DNA of 64,000 nt, from the NCBI GenBank assembly GCA_011947345.1, contig JAAVTG010000614.1, positions 248,001 through 312,000 on the forward strand, in the 5' to 3' direction. Of the stretch, positions 21,539 through 32,033 are shown piece by piece (positions within the stretch are counted from its first letter, which is position 1; every line of letters starts with the position of its first letter). The translations under genes were made by a program, and so were the position numbers. Under the pieces are notes generated by a model, which had not been told where the DNA came from, searched no databases, and worked only from the letters and a program-made list of their open reading frames with translations. The stretch comes from Phytophthora quininea. Its lineage: Eukaryota > Oomycota > Peronosporomycetes > Peronosporales > Peronosporaceae.

Positions 21539-21983
21539 TTATTGATTCACGATCCGCTCCAGAAGCTGCACTCGGTCGATCAGTTCCCCACCCAGTTTGG
21601 GATCTCTGCAAATTGTTCCACAGCACCTGTATTTTCCTTCTGCGGGCGATATTTTGCCAATGCATCTTCTGTCGAGGTGATTCTCTACTAAGCGAATTGG
21701 CAGCGAAAGCGCCGCGCTCTTGCAACGGTCGATAGGCGTTTTGCGCCAGCTCCACCGGCGGGTTGTGGTGCAGCATCCAGCCCTCGAAGATCATCTCGTA
21801 CTCTAGCATCGTGTCGTTGAGGAACTGCAAAACCGGGATCTTTGCTAGTATCTTTGAAGACCGAGTCGGTTGTCCCCACTCCACTTGGTTCTGGAACTCT
21901 TCGATCGACACGATGCGTCTCCACGCGACCGCGCGGCTTGGACGAATTTTCCCTGCTCTGTCGCCTCGCAGCCGTTTGTTCAT
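21539..21983 (-). CDS. Short member of the cluster family: N-block plus Trp helix only (member 5)
   Basis: ATG 21983 (MNKRLRGDRAGK) is chosen; there is no RS region. The N-block is clear: WRRIVSIEEFQNQVEWGQP, IPVLQFLNDTMLEYEMIFEGW, LQERGAF. Two one-base corrections, near GAATC (~21675) and in the GGGG run near 21587 (CCCC on the plus strand), bring in NWVGELIDRVQLLERIV. This matches the Trp-helix part of the Cys/Trp motif but without the cysteines. The stop would then be TAA 21539-21541. There is no coiled-coil tail or zinc finger. It could be a minimal functional form or a truncated copy. Confidence 0.5.
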
Positions 21984-22146
21984 CAAGTAGGCTAATCAGA
22001 ATCTGTGCACGGACGCACTATCACCGGTATTGCTGCGGTTTGGGCTATAGAGAACGACAAAATTGCTACCCGCAACCTTCACAATTCCGACTGGTTTTCG
22101 ACATTTTGATTTTTGTATAATAAACTTAAATTATTGCATCATAATC

Positions 22147-22265
22147 CCAGTCCAAGTTCATTATGTCACATAATTTATGTGCAAACCCAGTTTCATCAAG
22201 AGCAAGTTCAAATCCGTGTATTCAAATTCCAATTTAAATACATAAAGAGCAAAGCCAGGTTCGCT
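22147..22265 (+). repeat. Left terminal inverted repeat
   Basis: 119 bp. It matches the reverse complement of the right end in blocks such as CCAGTCCAAGTTCAT, GTTTCATCAAGAGCAAG and ATAAAGAGCAAAGCCA. It holds about 24 extra bases after position 22166, including a perfect 15-nt palindrome (CACATAATTTATGTG, 22167-22181). Confidence 0.75.
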
Positions 22266-22544
22266 ATCCTACCATACCTAATACCTAGCAGGTAGTCACC
22301 TTCATAGGAACATGATACCTCGCGTTCTCCCACCAAAAGATTCCTTCCGCCAAGATCGCGCATGCAGACAAACGAAACTTCACTAGCTGCATTCCGCAAA
22401 TGGTGAGCTCTAGCTCTTTTCTCAGCGGGCTCGCGGCAATACGCCTACTCATTGCGGCACAGTCCTCACTTTTGATTTGCTATCTACAGCCGTATTCACC
22501 CCCACCACCACCACCGCTACTTACTTGACATCGAGCTTCGCGTC

Positions 22545-23560
22545 ATGGAGGCTGCTCACACCGGAGGCGACTGGGAAGAAATCGCAGAAAATATCGACGT
22601 CAATATCAGCACTGCACGGTCATGGCTTCGTCGCCACAACAGCTGTGCTGCTGCAATGAGACCTGATGCCTGGGGAGGAAACGAGTGACAAAGATTACAC
22701 CTGACAGCGTCGCCTACCTTCTCTCCCAGCTGTCGATCGACTCCGATCTGACTCTGCGCCAGCTAGCTGATAATCTTGACGCTGCTTGCTCCATCTCTGT
22801 CTGTCCGCAGACCAACACGAACCACCTTGACGCTCGCCTGATCGCAATGAAGCAATCCCACAAAGACCCTCAGTACATGAACACGGATTTCAACAAGCCG
22901 AAGCGCAGAGAGCACCTTATCCGGTTGCAAGAACTGCAGGCGGCAGGGAAGACCATCATCTACACGGGCGAGATCAATTTTAATCTCCGATCATCTCACA
23001 CTCGAGGTCACAGCCGACGTGGGCAGAGAGCTGTCAAAAAGGTGCTGGCAGGCGGAGGATAAAGCCTGCAGGTGATAGCGTGCATCGGGGAGGGTGGCGT
23101 TATTCACTACAAGACCAAATTGGGCAGCAACAAACATACTCACTTCAACGAGTTCATCTGCAACACGCTACGCAAGTTATTGGACGTGACCAACGTCGCT
23201 GTCGTCTTGAACAACGCACCGTGCCATTCACGTGCTGAAGCCGTGTTCGAGGAGCCTGAGTTCGCTGGTGCTACTCTGCTGCGCCTTGGCACTTACTTCT
23301 CGATGCTCGATCCCATCGGGAACGTTTTCTCTGCCTTCAAATCAGCCGTCAAGAATTATATGACCGAGATTCATTCCGCCATTATTGCTGTGCCTCGTGG
23401 AATCACAATAAAAGATCATCGCCAGCACTACCTGCTGCAAGCCGCGCAAACGATATCCCCACGCGTCTCCACGCCAGCGTTGTGCGCCTCATGCTACCGC
23501 CACACGCCGACATTCCTCATGAAGGTGGCTGACCTGCAGGACATGCCAGTGGGGCGTTGA
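22545..23560 (+). pseudogene. IS630/Tc1-type transposase, inactivated
   Basis: An N-terminal helix-turn-helix part (WEEIAENIDVNISTARSWLRRH) is followed by a frame change near 22683 and a DDE-type core. Stop TAA 23060-23062 interrupts it in frame between AVKKVLAGGG and SLQVIACIGEGG. The three catalytic positions are also altered: the usual IDETNFN reads YTGEINFN, the usual LDNAPCHSR reads LNNAPCHSR, and the usual PIENVFS reads PIGNVFS. Loss of all three acidic residues means the protein could not cut DNA even if translated. The surrounding motifs are still very recognisable, so inactivation seems fairly recent. Confidence 0.8.
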
Positions 23561-23652
23561 AGCGCGGCCACGAAAGTGGCGCATGCTGACGCAGTCCCGA
23601 TCGCTACATCATTGTCAAGTTATTAGCTATCATAGGTCGTTGATCAGGTCTC

Positions 23653-23743
23653 AGCGAACTTGGCTTTGCTCTTTATGCATTTGAATTAGAATGCACGAAT
23701 TTGATCTTGCTCTTGATGAAACTACATGATGAACTTGGACTGG
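23653..23743 (-). repeat. Right terminal inverted repeat
   Basis: 91 bp. Read in reverse complement it begins CCAGTCCAAGTTCATCATG and ends AAGTTCGCT, pairing with the left repeat. Confidence 0.75.
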
Positions 23744-23829
23744 AAAAGGTGTATTGCACAAAAAGTTGAACATTCTTTTTTGTGTATCAATTATGTATTA
23801 GATACCGTAGGTGTTTTGAATACCGGAGC

Positions 23830-24634
23830 ATGGAGTTCCAGCAGTGTGTGTCGCTGCTGGCGTCACGCCCTGAGCACGCCCACGAGCACTGCGAGGAGGA
23901 GCAGAACACACAAGAACAGCCGCGTGAAAACGCGACAGCTGAAAGTCCGCTCAAAGGTGTGAATGATCCAGCGGAAGACGAGGACCTGACGGAACTGGGG
24001 GCCCTAGATCTTATCCAGAGCTTCCACCGGCTGCAGGAGACGCGCGTACAGATCTACACAGACTTCCGCCAGTATGTAGCCAATGCAATTACAATAATAG
24101 AGTGCTAGTGTCGTAGATTGACGCTGGTGCTGCTTGTTTAGGGGCTTCCAAGTGCACCAGAAGACGGAGCAATTTCCAGCCTTTTGTGCGTGCTCCACCC
24201 TGTTACGTCTGTGGAGCATTGGACTGATTTGGATCTGGTGTACAGGCTCGGGAATTACGGAGCGTTTTGCAGGTGTTAGTGAGCGCATCAACAACATCGA
24301 AAAGATTCTGCGCGAGAAGCACCAAGTAGCGCTCGCTCAGCTTTTGCGTAAAGTGCAGCTGGAGGAGAAGGAGAAGCTGCTACTGGTACAATTCGCACTC
24401 TGATTGTTTTAGTTAATTTTTCTGACGATATGTGCATCCGCGCAGACGTCAGCGGTGCTGATTGAAAAGATGCGGCTGCTCGACGCGTCCAAGCAGCCCG
24501 AGCCGGACGATGCAACTATTGCCTTTCTGGAGCGGTCCGTGCAAACGCTTACGACCAAGCACACTGCATGTGTGGAGCATATTAACGAGCTGCTAGAGGA
24601 TCTGCAAGCAGAGGGTGTCGACCTACAAGCTTAG
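23830..24634 (+). CDS. REX1B: REX1-B-like DNA repair protein
   Basis: Four exons (23830-24071, 24142-24185, 24246-24382, 24446-24634) join in phase to 203 residues. After an acidic N-terminus the conserved part begins LDLIQSFHRLQETRVQIY and continues through GFQVHQKTEQFPAF, FAGVSERINNIEKILREKH and LIEKMRLLDASKQ. This helical pattern matches the REX1-B family, first described from Chlamydomonas in DNA excision repair. Intron 2 (24186-24245) is 60 bp and open in frame, so an unspliced form would still be translatable. It converges on the CFAP69 gene, with 47 bp between stop codons. Confidence 0.75.
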
Positions 24635-24681
24635 GACTGCCACGAACACAGCGCTCTTATCTTTTGACGCCGTTTGTTGAC

Positions 24682-27600
24682 TTAGACCGAGTGTTGTCTC
24701 GACCGGGGTATCGTTGTGAGCCTTCCGCGCAACTCCGCCTCGTTTTGCTGCAGCCTTTGCCAGCCTTCCTGTTCGTCGACGTATTCTGGTGGGGGATCTC
24801 GGATTTTGCAGCGCTCCTCGCTTTCGTGGGCTGCAAATGCTGTTGGATCCTGTCGCCGCATAAACTCCAGCCGGGTTTTCTTCGCGTCAAGATGAAGCTG
24901 CATTGTGGAATTCTGACGCCGATTGGCGCGATGGAACTGCTCCGCCTGGGCTTCCTGGTGCTTCTGCAGGAGAATCTGTTTGAAGAAGGCACTTTCGAGC
25001 TCGGTCGTCTGCTGGTGTGAACGTGCAAACACTTCCTGCTGAGCCAGCTTGGTGCAGACGGAGATATTGTACGCGTGCTCAATCTTCTTTCGGATATACA
25101 AGCTGTCAGCGTAAATCGGCCGCACGCCTTCAGCATGCAGTGCACACTCCACGTTTTGCCACATCTCTCCGATTCTGAAAGTTGGATACTCCTTCGCGAC
25201 CTCCAGCATGACCTGTTCCTGCGGCGTTAGCTTTTCCGCCTCACAACTGACGGATACATTTTCCAGCACAGAGTAAACCTTGGCCTTCAGATTCAGCTCC
25301 GGGTGGTCCTCCAGCTGCAAAATGGAGAGGGTTGGTTGTTTCTCCGTTGCCAGGCTCTGAGCAGCTTTTAACGCCTCTTTTAATCGAGCGAATGCAGGGG
25401 ATTCCGGTCGAGGTGACGGCGATGGTGAAGCAACTTCGGGGCCGCTAATATCGGCTGCTACGATGAAAGGACTTTGACAGTTCGTGACCGACTGAAAGGC
25501 GCTATGACGCATGCTGGTTGACTCCGTGGTGGCATTGTCGACTGCGTCTTGGTTGCTTCTCTTCTCGGCTGCTTCTTCGTCAGCGTAAATTCGGAGTAAC
25601 ACTTGGTTGGCACTGCAGTTGTTCTTTTCTCCGGGCTGGTCGCATCGCCACGATTGATACGACGGCATGGCAGCAGGATTTACGCATATCTCAGCTAGGG
25701 CCGCTAGCACTTGGTGTTTCAGCGCCTTTGGTGCCACCCCTAAGATCGACAGCAGTCTCGACACGCCACCATCGTTGATGAACGCAGTCTCGCAGTCGGT
25801 ATGCCCAACGACGCACGAGCGAACAGCATCCACAATGCCAACGATTATATTTTCCTCAAGAACCGAGTGTGACGGATCAAACTCGAGGTGTTGAACAAGT
25901 GTGTGGACACCATTGGCGCGTAGGAAGCGCTTGCGATTCGATCCATCGTCGTTACGGCACATGTTGGCACAAGTGAGGATGGCGTTCCGACGTATCGCGA
26001 AGGTGTGACGGGATGCCGGTGCCTCGAATACTTCCACTGCGGTCTCAACAACTCCAAGTTTACCCAACTCTGCTTGGAAAACGGCAGCGCCGGAGAAACC
26101 TGTAGCATCAGCAGCCAAGCCGACGCTAGCACGTCTTCATTGCCTAGATTGAATTGTAAGTACTCCAACAATTTGGTGTGACCCCCAATGTCGTAGAAGT
26201 GCTCGGCCACAGAAGGAGCGACGTGATTGAGGGCGCTGAGCGCAGTTGTTTGCAAGACCTGTAGTTGCGGCGCCGAGTACCTGTTCGCTGATGATCGAGG
26301 AGGTGCTACGAGGTTTTGGTGCTGATTGTCACTCCCTTTGTAGTTGCGTACGAAAGCCACACTTCCAGGAATCGGAATTGCACGAGCTCGCTCAGGTTAG
26401 CTTGGTGATCGCAACATATTTCTGCTAGCAGGAACCACAACATTTGCTTGAACTCAAAATCTTCGTCGCTGTTGGTGGCGTAGTACTGGTTGCTAGCCGT
26501 GATGGCCGAGGCGGTAGCCGATGCCTTGTCCTGTTGACCCGATGTCTTCTTTGGCGACTTGGCGTGGGAGAGTTCAGCCGAAGTGGCGTACGACAAGAGG
26601 CAGGCAGTCAACCCGGTCGAGTAGAAGAAATTGAGGTTTTGTCGTCGCTTGGCTAGCAGCTGCAGAATCATCAAACACTCGTTTCGCGTCTCCTTGTCTT
26701 GTTGGCGATATCCCTTGGCAAGAAGCAGCTCCAGAATGTGCAAAAGTGCGTAAAATGTGAACTCACTCCCCAAGAAGAACGTAGCGTTACGCAGCCGAAA
26801 GGTTTCCAGCAATTCTTTCCTTGAGGCACACTTCGCGATCGAGGACACTTTTTCGTGACTGAGCTCCAACACGCTCCAGAGAATCTCGAGGCACAACGGC
26901 AGCAATTCGTCCTGTGGGTTGATAATGCTTTCCAAAAGGAAGACGACGAAATGTAAAGCCCCGCTCATGACGAGAACTTCGGCACACCTCTGGGAAGATG
27001 AAAGCTCGTTCAAAAGGTCGATCAGCGGAAAGACAAGCATCGACAGCCGAGTTTGAACGGGTATAGGGGCATCGATAACTGGCATCGGGACTTCTTCTTG
27101 AACTGCCGTAGCATCATCAATTGTGGCATCCTCCGCAGGATTCGCTGGCAATTCGTCAGAAAGTGTTTCGTCAACTGCAGCTGCAATGTTTCTTTCATAG
27201 CTGACAGTGTATGACGCACTGTTACTTCGCTTGGGCTGACTGGTGTCCGATCCAACATTATTTGAACGCTGAGTGGGTGCCGAGCTTGGTTTTGATGCAC
27301 GAGCTGATACTTGGGGCTGCTCAGGCAAGGTGCTTGGGTTACCTGTATCAAAGGCTTCTGCAGGGTCATCTTCGCTTCTGTCATCACCAGCATGTTTGGA
27401 AATTCCATTTCGTGAAGTTGGTGGCGCAGATGAAGGCTTCTTGACCGGAATCGGGGCTTTGAAGCTCTGTTCTGAGCGACTTGTTTCCATTGAGGCCGAT
27501 CTGGAGGTAATATCTCCACTATTTGAACCAGCATAATTTGTGAATCCACCGAGCCGCTCATTGTATTGACTTTCCAAGAGTTGGACTTCTGCGGTTGCTT

Positions 27601-28472
27601 CATTTCGATTACCTTCGATCCTCGGTTCATTCTCCACCAATATCGATTCCAACTCCTCTGAATGCGAACTCGGTTGCTCTTCGACACCATCGTCAGGAAA
27701 CAACTCGTGCATCACTGCAACGATCGCATCCACCGTCCGACTTTCTTCCATGAGATTCAGACTGAAGTTTCTCGGTGTCAATCGCTGGTCATCTTTGTTG
27801 TCCGCATTGTTTCCTCTTGCTTTTGTTGTTGGTCTTGCCAAGCCTAGACACAGAAGAATCGTTGGGATTGAATTAAGATACCAGAACGTTATGCAAGAGC
27901 ACCCTTACAAGCTCCAGTAGCAAATACTCGAAGCGCTTCAGCCGCTGCCACCTGAACGTCCATGTCATTGAACGACAACAGATTGCCGAGTGTAGGCAGC
28001 AGCAAATAAAGAAGACTCGGATTGGTGACCTCTTCGTTCGCTTTTTGCCGAACAAATGGCTATAGCAATTAGCGCCAGGAAAGCGTCAGCACAGCCTTTA
28101 TCTTAGCTTGTTTCCGTACCTTGCAGCACCTTGAGACAGCCACGACGAGCTGCTCCGTGAACTGCGGGACGCCGTCGTGCACCTTGTTGCGCAAAAGCTG
28201 CAGAAAGTCGCTGACCAGCGGCAGATCGGCCACCTTCCAACTAGAAGAAAAATGGTCAACTTTATATCTGTAATGGGATGAAGGCTAGTGCTAAACGCCT
28301 ACAGACCCCAGTTCGTTCTCGTAGAGGATGTTTTTCGTTAGCGCCAAATGTCGCGCGTGGTTGTATCGCGTCTGCGGGTCCTCCACCGACGCGAACAGCT
28401 TGGAAAAGCTCTCTCTGACGCCTCCATCGCAGCTGAACCAGGTCGAGACATCAAGCCTCGGCGAGAAGTCAT
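24682..28472 (-). CDS. CFAP69: Cilia- and flagella-associated protein 69-like, armadillo-type
   Basis: Exons run 28472-28307, 28240-28120, 28059-27909 and 27843-24682. The product is about 1,150 residues of helical repeats: FSKLFASVEDPQTRYNHARH near the N-terminus, VSDFLQLLRNKVHDGVPQF, LPTLGNLLSFNDMDVQVAAA, a long acidic, Ser-rich insert, then FKQMLWFLLAEICCDHQANL and a C-terminal domain ending SRQHSV. Order and motifs fit CFAP69, an axonemal central-apparatus protein. One-base corrections are needed near 28405, at 26334-26336 (CCC) and near 26095. The start ATG 28472 depends on the first correction. Presence of this gene implies flagellated cells such as zoospores. Confidence 0.75.
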
Positions 28473-28638
28473 GGCAAGTTTTGGTGCTGCTGCGTCGCTT
28501 CAAGATTCACGGATAAACCCGACTGTAGTCGATTCAATCAAGTATATCTTGTGAAAACAGTACTATTCGATCTGAGGTCTAATGCATAGCTAGAGGGCTT
28601 TACATGCAACTCAGTACTTTTCAGGTCTCTCGGACGAG

Positions 28639-30099
28639 TTAGCACGTTTGTCCTAGCGATCCGTCCTTGGGGATGAGCCAGCAATGGTCCAACTTGGCTC
28701 CACCTTTGACCGTGCTGCTCTTGTCCTTGGCGAACACCCACTGGTCGTCGAAAGTCACGAACTGCAATTTCATTTGTTCAGCCCCAAACGAGAGCTCAAA
28801 GATGCCGTAGGGATTGTTTTCTCCGCGCCAAAGCGACTTGATCTGCGTCGCGTACGGAGGTGGCTCACCGATACTCTCACTCTGAATGCCACCCCCAGCT
28901 CCATTGGTGACAAAGTGGGTGTTGAATGCTGCGAACTCGTGGCTTTCGGCATGGGTGTGGCCGTTGATGAAGAGCTGGATCCCTCCGCTTTTCAGGACGT
29001 TATTCACGTCGGCCATCATCGTCGGGTCCATGTGGAAGTGCGGAGAGTAGTGAGTGTTGACAATCTTCCAGGTCGCAGTGGAGGCGGCGGCATCTTTCGC
29101 CAGTTGACTGAGCGAGTCGGCTTGCCACGCTTCGATTTGATTCATGCAGGCGTCGAACATGTCCTTGTCGCCTCCAGCGCACAGCGAGTCTCCACGAGCC
29201 ACATCCGAGCAGCTCTGAGTGCCGCCGTACTTCATCTTGTAGCCGTAGCACTGGCAGCAAATCTGCTGGCCGCCGTGAACGGCAGCAGCGTTCGTGTCAA
29301 TGTTAAAAACATCCACCGTCACGCCCGAAGTCGGGTCTTCGAGACGCTCGACGTAGTACCGGTCGGGCATTTGCCAGCGGTCGTTGTTGGGACTGACGTA
29401 GCTGCTTTGCCGCGTGAACTTCTCGTCCAGATTCTTGAGCAAATCGGCCGTCCCAGAGCACTCGACGAACTGGTTGTCGCGCTTGCCACAGATAAACATG
29501 GACCCACCGAGGTCGTGGTTTCCCGCAACGTTGAGCCACTTGATATTCATCAGCGCCGGGTCCGAATACATGGTCTCGAACGAGTTGAGGAAGCGGTAGT
29601 TCACATCGTCCGAACCCAAGCCATTCCAGTAGAAATTATCTCCGTGGCCGAGGATAGCCTTCGGATTCAATCTTTTGGCCGACAGCGTCAACAAGTACGC
29701 CACGTTCGGTTGGGCCTGCTGATCCTTATAGTACTCGCTGTTGTCCACCCCAGTCTTGCGGTACACGTTGCAGCACGACCCAAGTCCGAGATCAACTCCC
29801 CAGTCGCCAATTGCCAGTGCATGCACATTATACGTCGCAGTAGTGGACACCGTCGCCGCCGGGGCTGTGGTGATTGAGCTCGTACTGGAGCTGCATTGGA
29901 ACCCCAAGAAAGCTGTTGCCTCGGCGCTATCGCAGATGATGGCGCTGACCACGTCGCTTCCGGTTCCAGTTGCTGCGACCTCGTCACTTAGCTGCACGCG
30001 AGCTGTTGATCGCAAGTAAAATTGATCGTCTTCAGTTGTAGATGTAGCGAACGGCAATATCGACGCCAACACCGCAAATGCCACCACCTTCGACTTCAT
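28639..30099 (-). CDS. Secreted purple (tartrate-resistant type) acid phosphatase
   Basis: 486 residues in a single exon. ATG 30099 gives a signal peptide (MKSKVVAFAVLASILPFATS), while the upstream open part begins with a non-ATG codon. Metallophosphoesterase motifs appear in order: GDWGVD, GHGDNFYWNG, the GNHD motif (VAGNHDLGG), NTHYSPHFH and NGHTHAESHE. These supply the ligands of a binuclear metal centre as in type 5 acid phosphatase. It should hydrolyse phosphomonoesters outside the cell. Many cysteines (CCQCYG, CSD, CAGG) suggest disulfides. The frame is intact. A long antisense open frame overlaps it and is judged a shadow. Confidence 0.9.
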   Translation of the reverse strand: MKSKVVAFAVLASILPFATSTTEDDQFYLRSTARVQLSDEVAATGTGSDVVSAIICDSAEATAFLGFQCSSSTSSITTAPAATVSTTATYNVHALAIGDWGVDLGLGSCCNVYRKTGVDNSEYYKDQQAQPNVAYLLTLSAKRLNPKAILGHGDNFYWNGLGSDDVNYRFLNSFETMYSDPALMNIKWLNVAGNHDLGGSMFICGKRDNQFVECSGTADLLKNLDEKFTRQSSYVSPNNDRWQMPDRYYVERLEDPTSGVTVDVFNIDTNAAAVHGGQQICCQCYGYKMKYGGTQSCSDVARGDSLCAGGDKDMFDACMNQIEAWQADSLSQLAKDAAASTATWKIVNTHYSPHFHMDPTMMADVNNVLKSGGIQLFINGHTHAESHEFAAFNTHFVTNGAGGGIQSESIGEPPPYATQIKSLWRGENNPYGIFELSFGAEQMKLQFVTFDDQWVFAKDKSSTVKGGAKLDHCWLIPKDGSLGQTC

Positions 30100-30382
30100 C
30101 TTGCCTTTTAGTGTTTTCTCCTGCAGACTGACGCCATGAGAATCTTTTTCATCGAGGGTCGCTTGACCTTTCACTTGGACATCTCTTTGGATCGCAATGC
30201 TATCTTTGGTGTCCGCGGAAAATGCAGCGTTCTGGCCGAGATAAGACTCCGTGGACACCTATAAATATGGAGTCGGGGCGGCACGATGAGTGCTTCCAAC
30301 ACTCCATGCTGCAGGAAAACCCGCGTTGCAAGTCAATCAAGAGGACCACCGAATAGTGCCGTTCGCTTCCGTCGTTCCTGTT

Positions 30383-31966
30383 ATGAGTGCTCTCGATGCT
30401 GATTCCCATCGGCGAGTCCACATTATCGACGACCTGTTGGGCGCTGTGCTCGTACTTGCAGCTCTCGGGTTTGCTCTGCTGCTGGAACTCACACGACGAC
30501 AAATTTGCGCCGTCTATCAGCTGGCGTTCGTGCTCTGCGCTGTTTGCGCCTTCTTCATCATCGGCGGAATCGTGGACCATCACTTGTCGGACGAGCAGCT
30601 CACACTCGCGCTCTTTGGCTCGTACCTCTCCAGCACGCTCACGACGTCGTACGTGTACTTGCCAGTACTGATCGCACTGCTGGTCTCGCTCGCAGCACTG
30701 GTGCAACTTTCACTGTGTTCCTGCCAATGTTGTTGCCTCGTCGGTGCTGCCAGCGTCGCTCATGGTCACTGCTTTGCGGCGCGGATACGAGCGAACGCGT
30801 CATTGTACGGAGTCAGCTTCATCGCGATCGTTGGAGTTATGGGCACGCGAATCAACGCCCGATTGCGTGAGTCGGCGATTAATCCCGAGGGTGGCACCGT
30901 CCACTGGAGCATGATCCGCGCTCCATTCTTCTTGGCGATGGCACATGTCGGCAGCTTGCTCTTCGTGGCACTCAAACTCTTTCTGCAGCACGTAAGTACT
31001 ATTTCTCCTGGACTTGTTACTTGCTGAGTTTTCACGTCAATAATGCCATTTTTGTAGGCCGACAAGACGCCGGACATTTCGACTCGAGCAGAATTGCTTT
31101 CTTCTCCCACTCCTTCATCGTCTTCAGCACCGCTAGCTCCGATAGAAGATTTCACGCGCCCGCCACCGCCGAAAAAGGTGCGTACAGATAAAGCTTTTGG
31201 TCGTAGTTGCAGCCTCGCTAACTTGCTTGTGTAGATTCCATCCACGTACACGCCACTGGAAAAAAGAAATCTACTCAACCAAGAAGCCCCACTTCAACGG
31301 CTGCTGTAGCACTCGCAGATGCATTGGCAGCTAGAAATGGACATCGTCGGGAACTGCGCCTTCCTGCTCCAGCTTCTACTGCCCGAACCGAACAATCGAA
31401 CAACAACGATGGAGACGTGTCTTCACTCATCAGCAGTGACAGCGAGAGCGATGATGAAGTGCTCCAGCCAGTATTCAAACCAGTAGCTGCAGCAACTCGT
31501 GAACGACCTCTCAGTCCACTGCGGTCGGTGCACTCGGGCTATACCTCCAGCCCGCCTGCGTCGCCGACCTCGTCAATTGGATCGTCGTTCTCAACATCGC
31601 CGGTAGCTAGATCCCGTGCGATGCTGTACCGCGCTGGCAGTGCAACTAGCGACTCGGTCTCTTGGACCGATTACGAAGACGACATGAGCGTTGACGATCG
31701 GCTGTCGTTGAGAGATTATTACAGCGATCATCCTTCGACGGCCTCTACCTCGTCCACAGCTTCTCTGCACGGACTACGACGCCGTGCCAACACGACAAAC
31801 CCAATGACACGAGGGAGCTCACTCGTCTATAGCGTCGTCACAAGCCCAGGACCCGAGGAGAAAAACACCGTTCGACTCGCCGTGGATCGAGTGCGTCGAT
31901 CCGGCAACCGGCAGTACGTACTACTACAATCAACAGACAGGAGAAAGTCGCTGGAACCTGGCGTAA
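30383..31966 (+). CDS. Polytopic membrane protein with C-terminal WW domain
   Basis: Exons 30383-30991, 31058-31177 and 31235-31966. ATG 30383 is the first methionine of the frame. About six hydrophobic segments (LLGAVLVLAALGFALLLEL, LAFVLCAVCAFFIIGGIV, others) are followed by a long Ser-rich tail and, at the very C-terminus, a WW domain (PWIECVDP, GSTYYYN, GESRW, ending NLA). The WW core has both tryptophans and the YYYN aromatic patch that bind proline-rich ligands. Two frame changes occur, at CCCC 31287-31290 (one base short) and the A run near 31862 (one base long, or two short). Without them the tail would be missed. No known family with this domain order is recognised. Confidence 0.6.
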
Positions 31967-32033
31967 CTCTTGTGAACCTAGGATCGTTTAGTCTTACAAA
32001 GTTATCATCTGCCACAAGCGTGTACAAACCTAC

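Larger units (their letters stand above)
22147..23743 (+). mobile_element. Tc1/mariner/IS630-like DNA transposon with long inverted repeats, non-autonomous
   Basis: A 1.6-kb element bounded by inverted repeats that both start with CCAGTCCAAGTTCAT on their outer ends and enclose a transposase relic. Terminal matching continues for about 90 positions with only scattered differences. The outer limits are where similarity stops; a flanking TA duplication could not be confirmed. Confidence 0.75.

Noticed and set aside
22500..22520. ACC/CCA trinucleotide run as a microsatellite
   Set aside because: Only about five units; too short to call.
28684..29877. A 397-codon open frame on the plus strand
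   Set aside because: It is exactly antisense to the acid phosphatase, whose catalytic motifs are unambiguous; its own translation has no domain and unusual composition.
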